From Lasiosphaeria ovina (lineage: Eukaryota; Ascomycota; Sordariomycetes; Sordariales; Lasiosphaeriaceae), in assembly GCA_033439765.1 (NCBI GenBank), contig JAULSN010000007.1:1116001-1180000 (forward strand): 64,000 nucleotides of DNA. Direction: 5' to 3'. This document shows, one piece after another, positions 1 through 10,195 of this stretch; position 1 is the first letter of the stretch, and the number at the start of each line of letters is the position of its first letter. The translations under genes and the position numbers were made by a program. A model generated the notes under the pieces. It did no database searches and was not told the DNA's origin. It saw nothing but the letters and a program-made list of their open reading frames with translations.

Positions 1-864
1 TACTCTTTGATATTTTGGCCTCGCAAAAGTTGCTAGGCTGGTCCTCTCTTCTTTGGAGGGGGAAGCAGTTGGAAACCAGCACTAGTGTGTGAATATGAAG
101 GGATGATACAGCGCGGGGCAGGAGTAGCGGTATGTTTTGTTGCGGAGCCAGGGATAGAGATACCTCTTTGCGGCGTTGTCGATAAATGATATATTACTTG
201 ATCACCAAGGAGGCTTGGACCAAAGGACTGCGTTAGAGAGAGCCGCGTTACGGTGATTGTCACTAACATCAGTGACATGTAGAAACAAGTCGGTTTTCTT
301 TTTTTGCCGATCAGTACGTCTAGGGACAATCCGGGTTTAAATAAAATAAGCATTTGCTTTTCCTGTTTGGCCATAAGTAAACCATGGCAAAAAAAAGAGA
401 TAGTCGAAGCTCAAATAATACCGAAGTTCTGTACCATATAAATTCAACCAATTCCATAAAACCTTCCATGAAACCAGGGCATATAAACTGCCCGCTCTTG
501 CGAAGGCGACTCTTCCCAGAAAGACAGCACAGTGTGATTACTAGCAGAATCAATACGGTGCTCAAAGATGAAAACCCCCGCTGAGGCCTACCCCTGCACC
601 CTCTCTTGCCCCTCACTATGCTTTGCCCCACATTTTGCACACAAACACCCCACCAAGCGAATTTCGAACTTTGAGGAAATCTCGTTTCGTCAATCCAGCC
701 AGTTCCAGATCCGGAACCCCTCCTCAACCCATCGCCGGCTCTCCTAGATCACTAGGCGTCATATCCCCAGTAACTTGCGAGGGAGATAGTCGCAGACACC
801 TCATCATTTTCTTTAGCGTCTTCTTTCACCGTTTTTAAGGGAAAAAATCTTTACAAAAGCAAAC
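1..864. other. Left-edge non-coding stretch and eIF3d upstream region
   Basis: No convincing gene is visible. The longest open frames here (about 110-135 codons, minus strand) have unnatural composition and no recognisable motif. The last few hundred bases are the presumed promoter and 5' leader of the eIF3d gene, with pyrimidine-rich stretches near 560-640 and 790-840 and an A-rich context just before the start codon. Confidence 0.6.
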
Positions 865-2833
865 ATGGCGAGCTCGGACTCGCCTTCCCTCGTGGACCTC
901 ATCAAGTCGCTCCCGGATCTCGGCGCGACCTGGGGCCCTCCGGTCACCACCGAAACCACTCTCAATGGCGTTCCCTATGCTCCCTACTCCAAGGGCGACA
1001 AGCTCGGCCGCATGGCTGACTGGACGACTGACTCCAAGGACGGTAGAGACGGCCGCGGCGGCAGACAGCAGTATAATAGGAATTACCGTGGTATGTGGAC
1101 AGCTCGCTTTATCGCCTCTGAGGAGGCCTGCTACCTCCTCTCTCCGCACGTGCTAACGTCTGGCCCTTTCTTTGTTGCATAGATCAGCAGGTTTACGGCG
1201 CTGGTTCTGCCTCCCTCTTCGTCGCGCCTGTAGCCGAGGACGAATCCTCGTTCTCGGTCGTCTCCAACGTGCGCGAATCGACTAAGACACGATTCGGCAG
1301 GGGCGCCATCTTCAGCCGTGGCGGGCGCGGCCAGCGGGGCGGGCGCGGAGACACACGGGGCGGACGCCAACAGTTCCAGCGCTCCGGTCGCGGCGGCCCA
1401 CAGTTTGGCGGCGGCCCCGGTGGCGGTGGCGGCGGCGGCTACGACCAGCGTGGTGGCCCTGGTGGCAGAGGCAATGCGGGTGCTCGCGGGCGTCGCTTCG
1501 GCTGGAAGGACTACGACAAGCCCGCCCGCAACCGGGACGCCTCGATCAATATCAAGGCTGACTGGAAGCTGCTTGAGGAGATTGACTTTAACCGTCTCGC
1601 CAAGCTGAACCTGGACGCCGACGAGGGCGAGGATGTCGAGAGCTACGGCTTCCTCTACTACTACGACCGCAGCTACGACAAGCCGATGGTCAAGTCTGCG
1701 GAGCGCAAGCTGCTGGCGCTGGACCGTGCCGCGTACAACGTCACCACTTCGGCCGATCCCGTCATCCAGGAGCTCGCCGACAAGGACGAGGCCACCATCT
1801 TTGCCACGGACAGCATTCTCTCCATGCTCATGTGCTCTACCCGATCCGTCTACCCGTGGGATATCGTCATCATCAAGCACGGCAACAAGGTATTCATCGA
1901 CAAGCGCGACAATGCGGCGCTTGACATGGTTACCGTCAACGAGAACGCAGCCGACGCGCCGCTGGAGGCTTCGGAGGGCTCTAAGGACTTGATCAACCAG
2001 CCGCCAGCGCTTGCCGAGGAGGCAACGTACATCAACCACAACTTCCCCACCCAGGCCGTGCTGGAGAGCGAGACGCAGAAGGTAGAGATGGCGCACGAGA
2101 ATCACTTCTACAATGCCTCGGAGGAGACGGCGCCGCCTGCATCCAAGGCGTACAAGTATCGCCGCTTCGATCTTTCGACGAGCGACGAGGACCCCATGTA
2201 CCTGATTGTGCGGACGGAGCTCGACGCGGTGCAGAAGAACGCCATCAGCGGCGAGGACCAGTTTGTGGCCATCCACGCACTCAACGAGTTCGACAGCAAG
2301 GCCCAGGGCAGCGGTGGCGCTCTCGACTGGCGGACAAAGCTGGTGTCGCAGCGCGGTGCTGTGGTTGCCACTGAGATGAAGAACAACAGCTGCAAGCTGG
2401 CCAGATGGACGGTGCAGAGCATTCTCGCCAAGGCCGACGTTATGAAGCTTGGGTGCGTCCTTCCCCTTTTTTTCTCAATTCCCCCCGCACGCATTGCCTT
2501 GCCTTGTGGTGCCTAGATGACTAACTCGACCCTCCCAGATTCGTATCTCGCGCTAACCCCAAGACCAACGACAAGCACGTCGTCCTTGGCGTGGTTGGGT
2601 GGAAGCCCAAGGACTTCGCCAACCAGATGAACCTGTCGCTCTCCAACGGGTGGGGTATTGTCCGTACCATCGCCGACATGTGCTTGAAGCGCGAAGAGGG
2701 TAAGTACGTGCTGGTCAAGGACCCCAACAAGAGCATCCTGCGCTTGTACGAAGTCCCGTCGAGCAGCTTCGACGACGATGCCGAAGAGGAGGTTGTGGAA
2801 ATTGAGGAGGAACCAGAAGCTGCTGAGGAATAG
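865..2833 (+). CDS. EIF3D: Translation initiation factor eIF3 subunit D (eIF3d / Moe1), 3 exons
   Basis: Cytoplasmic subunit of the eIF3 complex, which brings mRNA to the 40S ribosome; eIF3d is the subunit with cap-binding ability in other eukaryotes. Exons are 865-1090, 1183-2452 and 2539-2833, giving 596 residues. Both introns (92 and 86 bp) are GT-AG with clear branch sites (TGCTAAC at 1151; CTAAC at 2521), and the reading frame is restored exactly. The N-terminus reads as typical eIF3d ([11 protein letters not shown], then [17 protein letters not shown]). An RGG/Gly-rich tract lies around residues 105-170, followed by [17 protein letters not shown] and the long conserved core ending [17 protein letters not shown], then an acidic tail rich in Glu. 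The start ATG at 865 follows an A-rich context. Pso2 lies downstream on the same strand, 516 bp away. Codon use and structure look ordinary; identification is secure from sequence features and family knowledge. Confidence 0.95.
1091..1182 (+). other. eIF3d intron 1 (92 bp, GT-AG)
   Basis: Donor GTATGT, acceptor CATAG, branch site TGCTAAC about 25 bases upstream of the acceptor. Splicing joins a split Asp codon (G|AT) into DQQVYG. Confidence 0.93.
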
Positions 2834-3349
2834 GGGTGAGATATTGAGGCTTCCGGGGGCTCTGGTTAGATTTTCTTCTCGGCCAAGGGGGTAAAAGCGC
2901 ATCATTTCGGCTCATTGACTGTATGGATGCCATGGGCCAACAGGGACAGGTAGCAAGAGTTAGTAGGCCTGGGGCGGCATAATCACAGCGAAAATTGGTA
3001 GCATAGTTCATGAGCAAAAGCAAATGTTTCTACCCCAATATTTGGCATTCGCCGACAAAGTTTACGGCAGCATGGTTTCGTCATTCTCTACGGTCAGCGT
3101 AAACGTATAAAGGTGCCAAATAAGAGAGAGGGCAGCAGCTGTCGTTGGTTTGTCCTGAACAAAGTGGCCACGTGATGACGCGAGGCGCCGGGACAACCCC
3201 CCCCCACCTTTGCAAGTCTGAACTCGCGTTTTCCGTGCTTGCCACCATTTTCTCGTGATCTCCAATCTCGAAATCCTGCCCGATTTTGACCTCCTCTGCG
3301 GCACGACCACCTACATAGACCGAATACGGGGCTGTTACCGACGCCCAAG
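2834..3349. other. eIF3d 3' region and PSO2 promoter
   Basis: No gene is seen. The right part is the presumed PSO2 promoter. It carries a perfect E-box CACGTG at 3169-3174, running directly into TGATGACG, a CRE-like half site. Any regulatory role is inference. A short C run (3199-3207) lies between. Confidence 0.55.
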
Positions 3350-6214
3350 ATGGCGCCCACTAAATTGACGAGCAGCAGCAGCAGAACGCCCCGAAAAATC
3401 ACAAAGAGTAGCAGCAGTAGCGGCTTCGCATCCAAAACCCCGCTATCGGCAAAAACGAAACCCAAACCAAACGGCAGCATCCTCAATTACTTCAAGAAAG
3501 CCGCCGATGAGTCGCTTTTTATCGCCGAGGGGGTGGTGGCGGACAGTCCGGCGTCCGAGCCGGAGAAGGAGGATTACAACGACATTTACGGGGCCAGCGA
3601 CGCTGATGGCTCGGGCATCCAGCTGCGATTCAACGAGGTGGCGTCCTCGGTGAAGAAGCGGAAACTGAGCCCACAGCCGCAGGACGAAGACGGAGACGAG
3701 TCTCCCAGCAAGCAAAGTCTCCCGGAGAGGCAAAAGGAGGAGCATAAGAGCCCGGAGTCTCTCCCGCCTCGGAACACGCGGCCGAAGAAGAGTGCGAAGA
3801 CGACGAAGAAAAAGAACAATCCGTTTTTGGACGACTCGTCCGACGATGACGATGATGGTGGTGGCCGAAATGGTGATAGCAGCATGACTAAGAGCGGCCC
3901 AAGTGACATTCCGCAGACGGCCCTGAAAACGGCGGCGACGACGACGACGACGGTGAGACCACAGCCAAATACTACCACGCCTTGTACCCCTGAACGTTCC
4001 AAACTCACCAGCAAGCGGCCGGCTTTCAGCAGGAGTGATGTGCCGTTGTTGCGGCAGGAGACGTCGGGAAACAATGTTCGAGACAGCGAGGACCGCGATG
4101 ATGATTTCGATCCCGACATGCAAGCCGCCAACTACGAAGGCGACGGAGAGTTTGCAGATCAGTTTGGCGAGGGAGATGAAGACGACGACTTGTTTGCCGG
4201 CGGCGAAGAGTTCAAGGAGATGCGGTACATGCAGGAACAGGCCCGGCTCGCGGCAGAAGAAGGAAACCACAGTTTCGATGGCGACGACGACGATTTGGGC
4301 CCCGACGCCATGGTCGAGAGCTGCCCCATCTGCAACGGCAGTCTTTCGGGGGTCACCGAAGACCAGGCGACCGCCCATGTGAATGCATGTCTGGACGGCA
4401 ATCCCACGCCCCTCCCAACAGCAGCGTCGCTTCCAAGGACCGAGCAAGAAAATCGCGAGAGCGGTGGCGTAAGTGTCGAGGCGCCAGAGCTGGGCAAGCG
4501 GTTTGCGAAAGCAGCCGTTGCCCGGCCTGGGCAGGCGAATCCCATCAATCTCGGCGGAACTGCCGCAAGTGCGGATGGCGGCCCTTCCAAGTCGGCCTTT
4601 GCCAAGCTCATGACGAGCCACGCCGAAGACTCTGCATGGGCGACGGCCGCAGCGGCGGAACAGGCGTCTCGGGGAAAGCCCGCGTACAAACGGACCTGCC
4701 CCTTTTACAAGATCATGCCAGGCTTCTCCATCTGCGTCGACGCCTTCCGCTACGGCGCCGTCGAGGGCTGCAAGGCCTACTTTCTGAGCCATTTCCACAG
4801 CGACCACTACATGGGGCTGACGGCCCACTGGACGCATGGGCCCATCTACTGCAGCAAGGTGACGGGGGCGCTGGTCAAGATGCAGCTCAAGACGGCGGCA
4901 AAGTACGTGGTGGAGCTCGCGTTTGACGAGACAGTCCCCGTGCCGTGGACGCAGGGAGTAACGGTGACAATGATTCCTGCCAACCACTGCCCGGGAAGCT
5001 CGCTATTCCTGTTCGAGAAGAGTGTTGGGGGGACAAGGACGCAGCGCATCCTGCACTGCGGCGACTTTCGTGCATGTCCTGCCCACGTTGAGCACCCGCA
5101 GTTACGGCCAGAAACGACGGCCAGCGCAATCGCGGGCAAGACAAAACAGCAGAAGATTGACGTCTGCTACCTCGACACTACCTATCTAAACCCGCGCTAC
5201 TCGTTCCCGCCGCAGGAGGACGTGGTTCGCTCGTGTGCCGAAGTCTGCCTGTCGCTAGACAAGGGGCTCACTGCCGAGGACGACCGCGCCTGGAACTCGC
5301 TGCTCCGGCGACGAGAAGGCGGCGGCGGCACAACAGAAAATGTCAGCAAGTTCTTCTCGTCGGAGAAAACTAAGCCGCCGCCTCTAGCCGCGAGCAAGGA
5401 CGACACTCCCAGCAGCGATCTAAAGTCGGCCCCTGACAATGCCTTCACGGGGCTGAAACAGGGCGGCGGGCGCAAGAACCGGCTGCTTGTGGTCTGCGGC
5501 ACGTACAGCATCGGCAAGGAGCGCATCTGCAAGGCCATCGCGCTGGCGCTCAAGACCAAGATATACGCGAGCGCGGCCAAGATCCGCATGTGCCAGCAGC
5601 TCGACGACGCGCAGCTGGCCGACCTCATGACTTCCAACCCGCGTGAGGCCCAGGTGCACATGCAGATGCTGATGGAGATCCGCCCCGAGACGCTCGCCGA
5701 GTACCTCGAGCTGCACCGCGCGCACGGCTTCAGCCGCATCGTGGGGTTCCGGCCCTCGGGCTGGAACTTCCGGCCCAACAACAGCGGCGGCGGCGGCGGC
5801 GGCGGTATTGCCTCGGGTATTGTCGTCGGCGCCAACATGCCCCCCAGCAGCGTGCCATCGACGAGCCTCCTGCACGGCACCGGCTGGCGCCCGCGCTTCG
5901 CCGCGTCCAGCCTAGTGCCCCAGCGCGGCAGCTCTAGGGACGCCATGTGCTTCGGCGTCCCCTACAGCGAGCACAGCAGCTTCCGCGAGCTCGCCCTGTT
6001 CCTCATGGCCCTGCGCATCGACAAGGTCGTCCCCACCGTCAACGTCGGCAGCGAGCAGAGCCGCCGCCGCATGAAGGCCTGGACTGACCGCTGGCTGGCG
6101 GAGCGCAGGCGCGGCGGGCTCGTGCGCGTGCTGAAGGAGGGCGAGGGCGAGGTGGAGGGAGGTGAGGCGTTGTGGGATGGGAAGCAGGGGACAGGTGGCG
6201 GTGTCTACTGGTGA
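3350..6214 (+). CDS. PSO2: DNA interstrand crosslink repair nuclease Pso2/Snm1 (beta-CASP metallo-beta-lactamase)
   Basis: Nuclear 5'-3' exonuclease of the SNM1/Pso2 family, needed to process DNA interstrand crosslinks. A single 954-residue exon with ATG in context CAAGATGG. The N-terminal about 320 residues are disordered, with Ser runs, KKKNNPFLDD and acidic DDDDD-type tracts. A UBZ4-like zinc finger (CPICNGS...HVNAC) lies near residues 325-347. The catalytic metallo-beta-lactamase part begins near residue 450 (CPFYKIMPGFSICVDAF). Metal-binding motif 2 is HFHSDH near residue 480, motif 3 ANHCPG, motif 4 HCGDFR, followed by DVCYLDTTYLNP. The beta-CASP half is visible as VVCGTYSIGKERI, KIRMCQQL and PYSEHSSF. 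A Gly-rich loop separates the last blocks. All catalytic motifs are intact. Longer than yeast Pso2, mostly because of low-complexity insertions. The only alternative would be another SNM1 paralogue; the UBZ finger favours Pso2. Confidence 0.95.
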   Translation: MAPTKLTSSSSRTPRKITKSSSSSGFASKTPLSAKTKPKPNGSILNYFKKAADESLFIAEGVVADSPASEPEKEDYNDIYGASDADGSGIQLRFNEVASSVKKRKLSPQPQDEDGDESPSKQSLPERQKEEHKSPESLPPRNTRPKKSAKTTKKKNNPFLDDSSDDDDDGGGRNGDSSMTKSGPSDIPQTALKTAATTTTTVRPQPNTTTPCTPERSKLTSKRPAFSRSDVPLLRQETSGNNVRDSEDRDDDFDPDMQAANYEGDGEFADQFGEGDEDDDLFAGGEEFKEMRYMQEQARLAAEEGNHSFDGDDDDLGPDAMVESCPICNGSLSGVTEDQATAHVNACLDGNPTPLPTAASLPRTEQENRESGGVSVEAPELGKRFAKAAVARPGQANPINLGGTAASADGGPSKSAFAKLMTSHAEDSAWATAAAAEQASRGKPAYKRTCPFYKIMPGFSICVDAFRYGAVEGCKAYFLSHFHSDHYMGLTAHWTHGPIYCSKVTGALVKMQLKTAAKYVVELAFDETVPVPWTQGVTVTMIPANHCPGSSLFLFEKSVGGTRTQRILHCGDFRACPAHVEHPQLRPETTASAIAGKTKQQKIDVCYLDTTYLNPRYSFPPQEDVVRSCAEVCLSLDKGLTAEDDRAWNSLLRRREGGGGTTENVSKFFSSEKTKPPPLAASKDDTPSSDLKSAPDNAFTGLKQGGGRKNRLLVVCGTYSIGKERICKAIALALKTKIYASAAKIRMCQQLDDAQLADLMTSNPREAQVHMQMLMEIRPETLAEYLELHRAHGFSRIVGFRPSGWNFRPNNSGGGGGGGIASGIVVGANMPPSSVPSTSLLHGTGWRPRFAASSLVPQRGSSRDAMCFGVPYSEHSSFRELALFLMALRIDKVVPTVNVGSEQSRRRMKAWTDRWLAERRRGGLVRVLKEGEGEVEGGEALWDGKQGTGGGVYW

Positions 6215-6354
6215 AACTTTTCTGGTTCGTCCTTTGGGTAAATGGATGGATAGTATGATGGTCTATTGGTTATATATGGTCTGGATGGTACGGTGTAGGT
6301 GTGTATTTTGGTTCTTTTAAAATGCGAGGAGCCTGTGATGCGGTGTCTGGTTTG

Positions 6355-6406
6355 GTCGGGTCTGGTCTGGTCTGGCTCTGGTCTGGCTCTGGTCTGGCTG
6401 GGTTGG
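6355..6406. repeat. TCTGG/TCTGGC minisatellite-like repeat
   Basis: About nine imperfect units of TCTGG or TCTGGC in tandem, non-coding, just downstream of PSO2. Confidence 0.8.
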
Positions 6407-7397
6407 GAAGTTGCTTTAACAAAGATCTGGGGAAAGGGGGGTTTTCTTTAGTGTTTGGTGCTTATAGGATAGGAGACGAAGTAGACTCGAAGTATGGATG
6501 GGATGGGGTTGTTGCCCCGTTCTCTTACGACGTGTCTGGCTGGCTGGCTAGCTGGCTGCTTGTTTGATCCATGTGTTCCTGTTTTGATCACTGTGTCGCG
6601 GTTCATGAAGGGCGTTCTAAGAAGGACTTGTACCGCTGCGAAAAGAGCATGAGGGCGTAAATAGGTACTAGCCAGCATAAGGAGACAGGAGATGGGGTTT
6701 CTTTCCGAGATATCTTTCCAAGCAAGACGGAAGGTTATAAGTCATTCTTGGGGTTTGTTCTCTGGGTCCTTCTTTGTAAGTTTCTTTGGGAGGAGTATAG
6801 AATTCAACACAGAGAGTCTTGTTTACAGGTTAATAGGGGGGTTTCTACAGGAATCCGGGTTACTATTACGATAAGTTCTGCAAAAAAGGATATATACCCC
6901 CTGACTTACACCGCCGGGCCGTTCCGCAAGCACACAAACTACCTGTTTGGGTAGATAGTAGGTACGGTAGGTAGGTATTGGCAGGCGGAGGACTGGACCA
7001 CAGTTATGCGCTGTGCAGCGCGGAACCCAATGGCAATCAGTGCCAGCCCCCCTCCACGCCTTTTTTTCTGACAACTTTCTTTGCGTTGGCGTGTCTTGGT
7101 CTTGGCTGCGCAGGTAAGGTAGGTAGGGGCACACCACTCCCCTCCTCAGCCAGCGTCAACGATACGTAGCAAGCGAGTGTGTATTCTTTTCTTTCTGCTC
7201 CGAAAGTCGGCCTCGGTACGATGCAGGAACTCAACTCGCTCTCCTTGCCCCTCCCTCCTTTTTCATTGCTGTCGGCGAATGAGCGTCTATCCGTCTCTGG
7301 CTTGGCAAGTCCCCATACGTATTTTCCTTCTCAACCAACGTTCTGTGCAATGTCGGACCGCGTCGGGATATATAACATACATGCAAATGTGTCTTGT

Positions 7398-7411
7398 CCC
7401 CCCCCCCCCCC
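7398..7411. repeat. Poly-C run (14)
   Basis: Uninterrupted run of 14 C in non-coding DNA. Confidence 0.85.
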
Positions 7412-9595
7412 TGAGGGGTTTGTTGAACGCTCGTGTCACTCCGGCGACGCCGGGCCACACACTCCCCGTCCCGCTCCTCGTATTACCCACAGCCCGTGTC
7501 TCTGCTAGGTTAGGTTACGTACCTGCCTGCCTGCCTGCTGTGGGGATGGATGTAGATAGGTACACAGATGTGCAAAACCCCTATCCCACAACGTGCCACA
7601 AGCTTTTGTCGCGGCCGGCCGCTTTTGTCATAGCTGCTGAGCGCGTGGTAGGAGGTATAGGGGTACGACCGCGGGAGCTTCCCTCGTCGCGTTGTGCTAC
7701 GCCGGTTGTTTTATTCCCGTATCCACGTTTCTTGCGGCTCTCGCACACACAAAGCTGGGGCAACGCTGACTGACTCAAAGTGTGGTCTCTGGGCGCTCGG
7801 CGTAGCTCGGGGGGGGTAGCCACCTAGGTACCTAGTTGGCCAAGGTAGCTACCTAGGCATGTTCGGATCTATACCATGACTAAGGTATAACTGCCTCGCC
7901 CGTCATGTCGCTAAGATAGAGGAGTTGGCGACCAGGGTACATAACTGGATAGATATTGCTGTTGCTTGTCGGCCTTTAGCTATTCAGCAGCAGTAACTTC
8001 TCAGGCACGCCGGGCAACTTAGAGACTTCAGGGCTTCTTCTGTTGGTTCTTGAGCATTGTTGCCATTGGAGCTGAGTCCCGGACAGTGTTCTATTCAAGT
8101 CAAAGGTAGGGTTTTTCGGTTTCCGATAACATGAGTTACAAGGCATGTCTTGGCAACTGTTCATTGCCAGCTTCTCTGCCTGTGGCTTCTCGCCATAATC
8201 TCACCAGCGTAAAGAAAAGCAGCTTGGCTCTGCAAGTATTTCTCTCCCCCAACAACAGATACCCTGTAAGCCGGGATATAGAATAGATACGCCATAACCA
8301 CGGCACTAGATCTCTCTCCCTCTCTGTCTCTCTCACTTCTGTTTTCCGACTTACCGCTCCTGTGCTAGTCTCTCTCTTGAACCTCGGGGTATTTCGCTTT
8401 CATTTTCCCTAGGTGCCTATTTGGCTCTAATCTAACTTGGGCTCTGTGTGCTGTGCCTTCTATGCACATAATCTATCCGTCTATCCACATACAGGGAGAG
8501 CAACGTCCCACCGTGCCCCATTACCCATACCTCCAACCTCTAGGCTCCAAACAAGATCACTGGCATACGCCCTGCTCAGCTAGTAGATAGTTTGTTATGA
8601 AGCTGGCCAGCAAACCACCCGCAATCGACATTCTAAGACAAAACAAACAATACATGGCAGCACCACACACCATCCAGGCTAGTAACCCATAGTTGGAAGA
8701 CTAGAGCTGGGAACTGACATCGGCCCTACGACACACAACAAATATTCTGGGCAGCTAATATAGAACATAACTCAACAAACATCAAACCGCGCTCTTTGTA
8801 CACCACCCATCCACACCCCTCCTCCACCACATACATGTGCGCACAGAGAGCTTCTGCTATACACCTACACATGTACACATCTGCTTAGGGTAGGTAGATA
8901 CTGCAAAGATGACGCGGGTCGGCGGCACGACACACATTTACACACACAAGACCACGAATAGGTAGATGTAGCACAACAGCTGGGGAGAAAGATAGGTAGC
9001 CAGGGTGGAGGCGGAGAGGGACTAAACGCTGCCGTATATACTGCACGAATCAGGCTAAGGGCCGAGTTTGGGAGCTGAACATACTATGTATGCTACAGTC
9101 CTGACTTTGTCTTTTCTCGCTCGTCCCAGCTACTATCCAGTCAGCCAGTCAGCCAGCCGGTTGGTTGGTTAACTGCCTATGCGAGATTGACTGACTGGAC
9201 GTCTTTATGGTTCCATGGCCATCTTGGCTTTGCTTTCCTATATTTCCCTGGCGTGCTATTGGGCAGGATAACCGTGTAAGCCAGACCAGACCCGAGTCGA
9301 GTGGACAAGGGCAAGCTTCTTCCGATCCAAAAAGGAAGGAAAAAAGGAAGAAGAAAAAGAGCAACAGTCCTGGCTTGCCCACGGCATCTGGCACAGACAC
9401 ACGCAGTGCCATGGTGTGTGAGGCATGTATGCACCACCCTGCCTGCCACGCTCTTCCTCCACACACACAACCACACAACCATAGCCAAGAAAACACAACC
9501 AAGAAAGCAGTCTAGCAGGTCCACCTACCCTGGGCTAAAGAAGCTAGCTAGTCCGGGTCCGCAGGCGAGGAGCTCCATGTCTTGTTGTTACACAG

Positions 9596-9600
<5 letters not shown>

Positions 9601-9628
<28 letters not shown>
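9601..9628. repeat. (CA)14 microsatellite
   Basis: Perfect CA dinucleotide tract in intergenic DNA. Confidence 0.95.
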
Positions 9629-9630
<2 letters not shown>

Positions 9631-9773
9631 CACAAAAAAAGAGCTTCAAAACCCACGTCGTACGGAATACAGCACCACGTTTTACAAAAGCAAGACGGGG
9701 GCGGGTGGGCGGAGAGGCGGGTTAGCCAGGTGAGGTAGGCACGGAGGGTGGTGACGCCGTACCTAATCCAGCG

Positions 9774-9774
<1 letters not shown>

Positions 9775-9807
<33 letters not shown>
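9775..9807. repeat. (GCA)11 trinucleotide microsatellite
   Basis: Eleven perfect GCA units in non-coding DNA; no coding frame around it is credible. Confidence 0.93.
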
Positions 9808-9809
<2 letters not shown>

Positions 9810-10163
9810 GTGGTACGGTACATAACATAACAACGCACACATTACATAACATAACATCACAGACAGCATGTACGTACGTAAGCGAGCCACGTTTCGGTTG
9901 CGCGCACCAGGGAGGCACGCATCACATCACATCGACCGTGTCCGCGTCCGCGTCCCGTTCTGTATGTAGTGTACAATACATACTTCTCAGAATGCTTGAG
10001 ACTAGCTCCCTTGGAGATAGCTCTCTCTTGGTCGGCATGCAACACGTACGTCAAGCAGGCAGGCAGGCAGATAGCCCCCAACTACTACAACGGAGGGGAA
10101 AAAAAAAACCTGCTGGGAAAAAGAGGCGGTGAGTGGGCGGTTTATGGTTACGCGCATGGTTAT

Positions 10164-10195
10164 GTGTGCGTGTGCGTGTGCGTGTGCGTGTGCGT
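10164..10195. repeat. (GTGTGC)n hexanucleotide repeat
   Basis: About five tandem GTGTGC units in non-coding DNA. Confidence 0.85.

Larger units (their letters stand above)
6215..9600. other. Gene-poor stretch downstream of PSO2
   Basis: Apart from the PSO2 3' end nothing coding is supported. It contains a TCTGG/TCTGGC repeat (about 6355-6406), a C14 run (7398-7411), the palindrome ACCTAGGT (7822-7829) with a second copy variant at 7851, and CT- and CA-rich patches. Open frames are short and compositionally random. Confidence 0.6.

Noticed and set aside
1131..2276. 381-codon minus-strand frame
   Set aside because: Antisense shadow of the eIF3d exon; Val/Leu/Arg-rich composition without motifs.
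3443..4987. 514-codon minus-strand frame
   Set aside because: Antisense of PSO2 coding sequence; Arg/Val-rich artefact of GC-rich codons.
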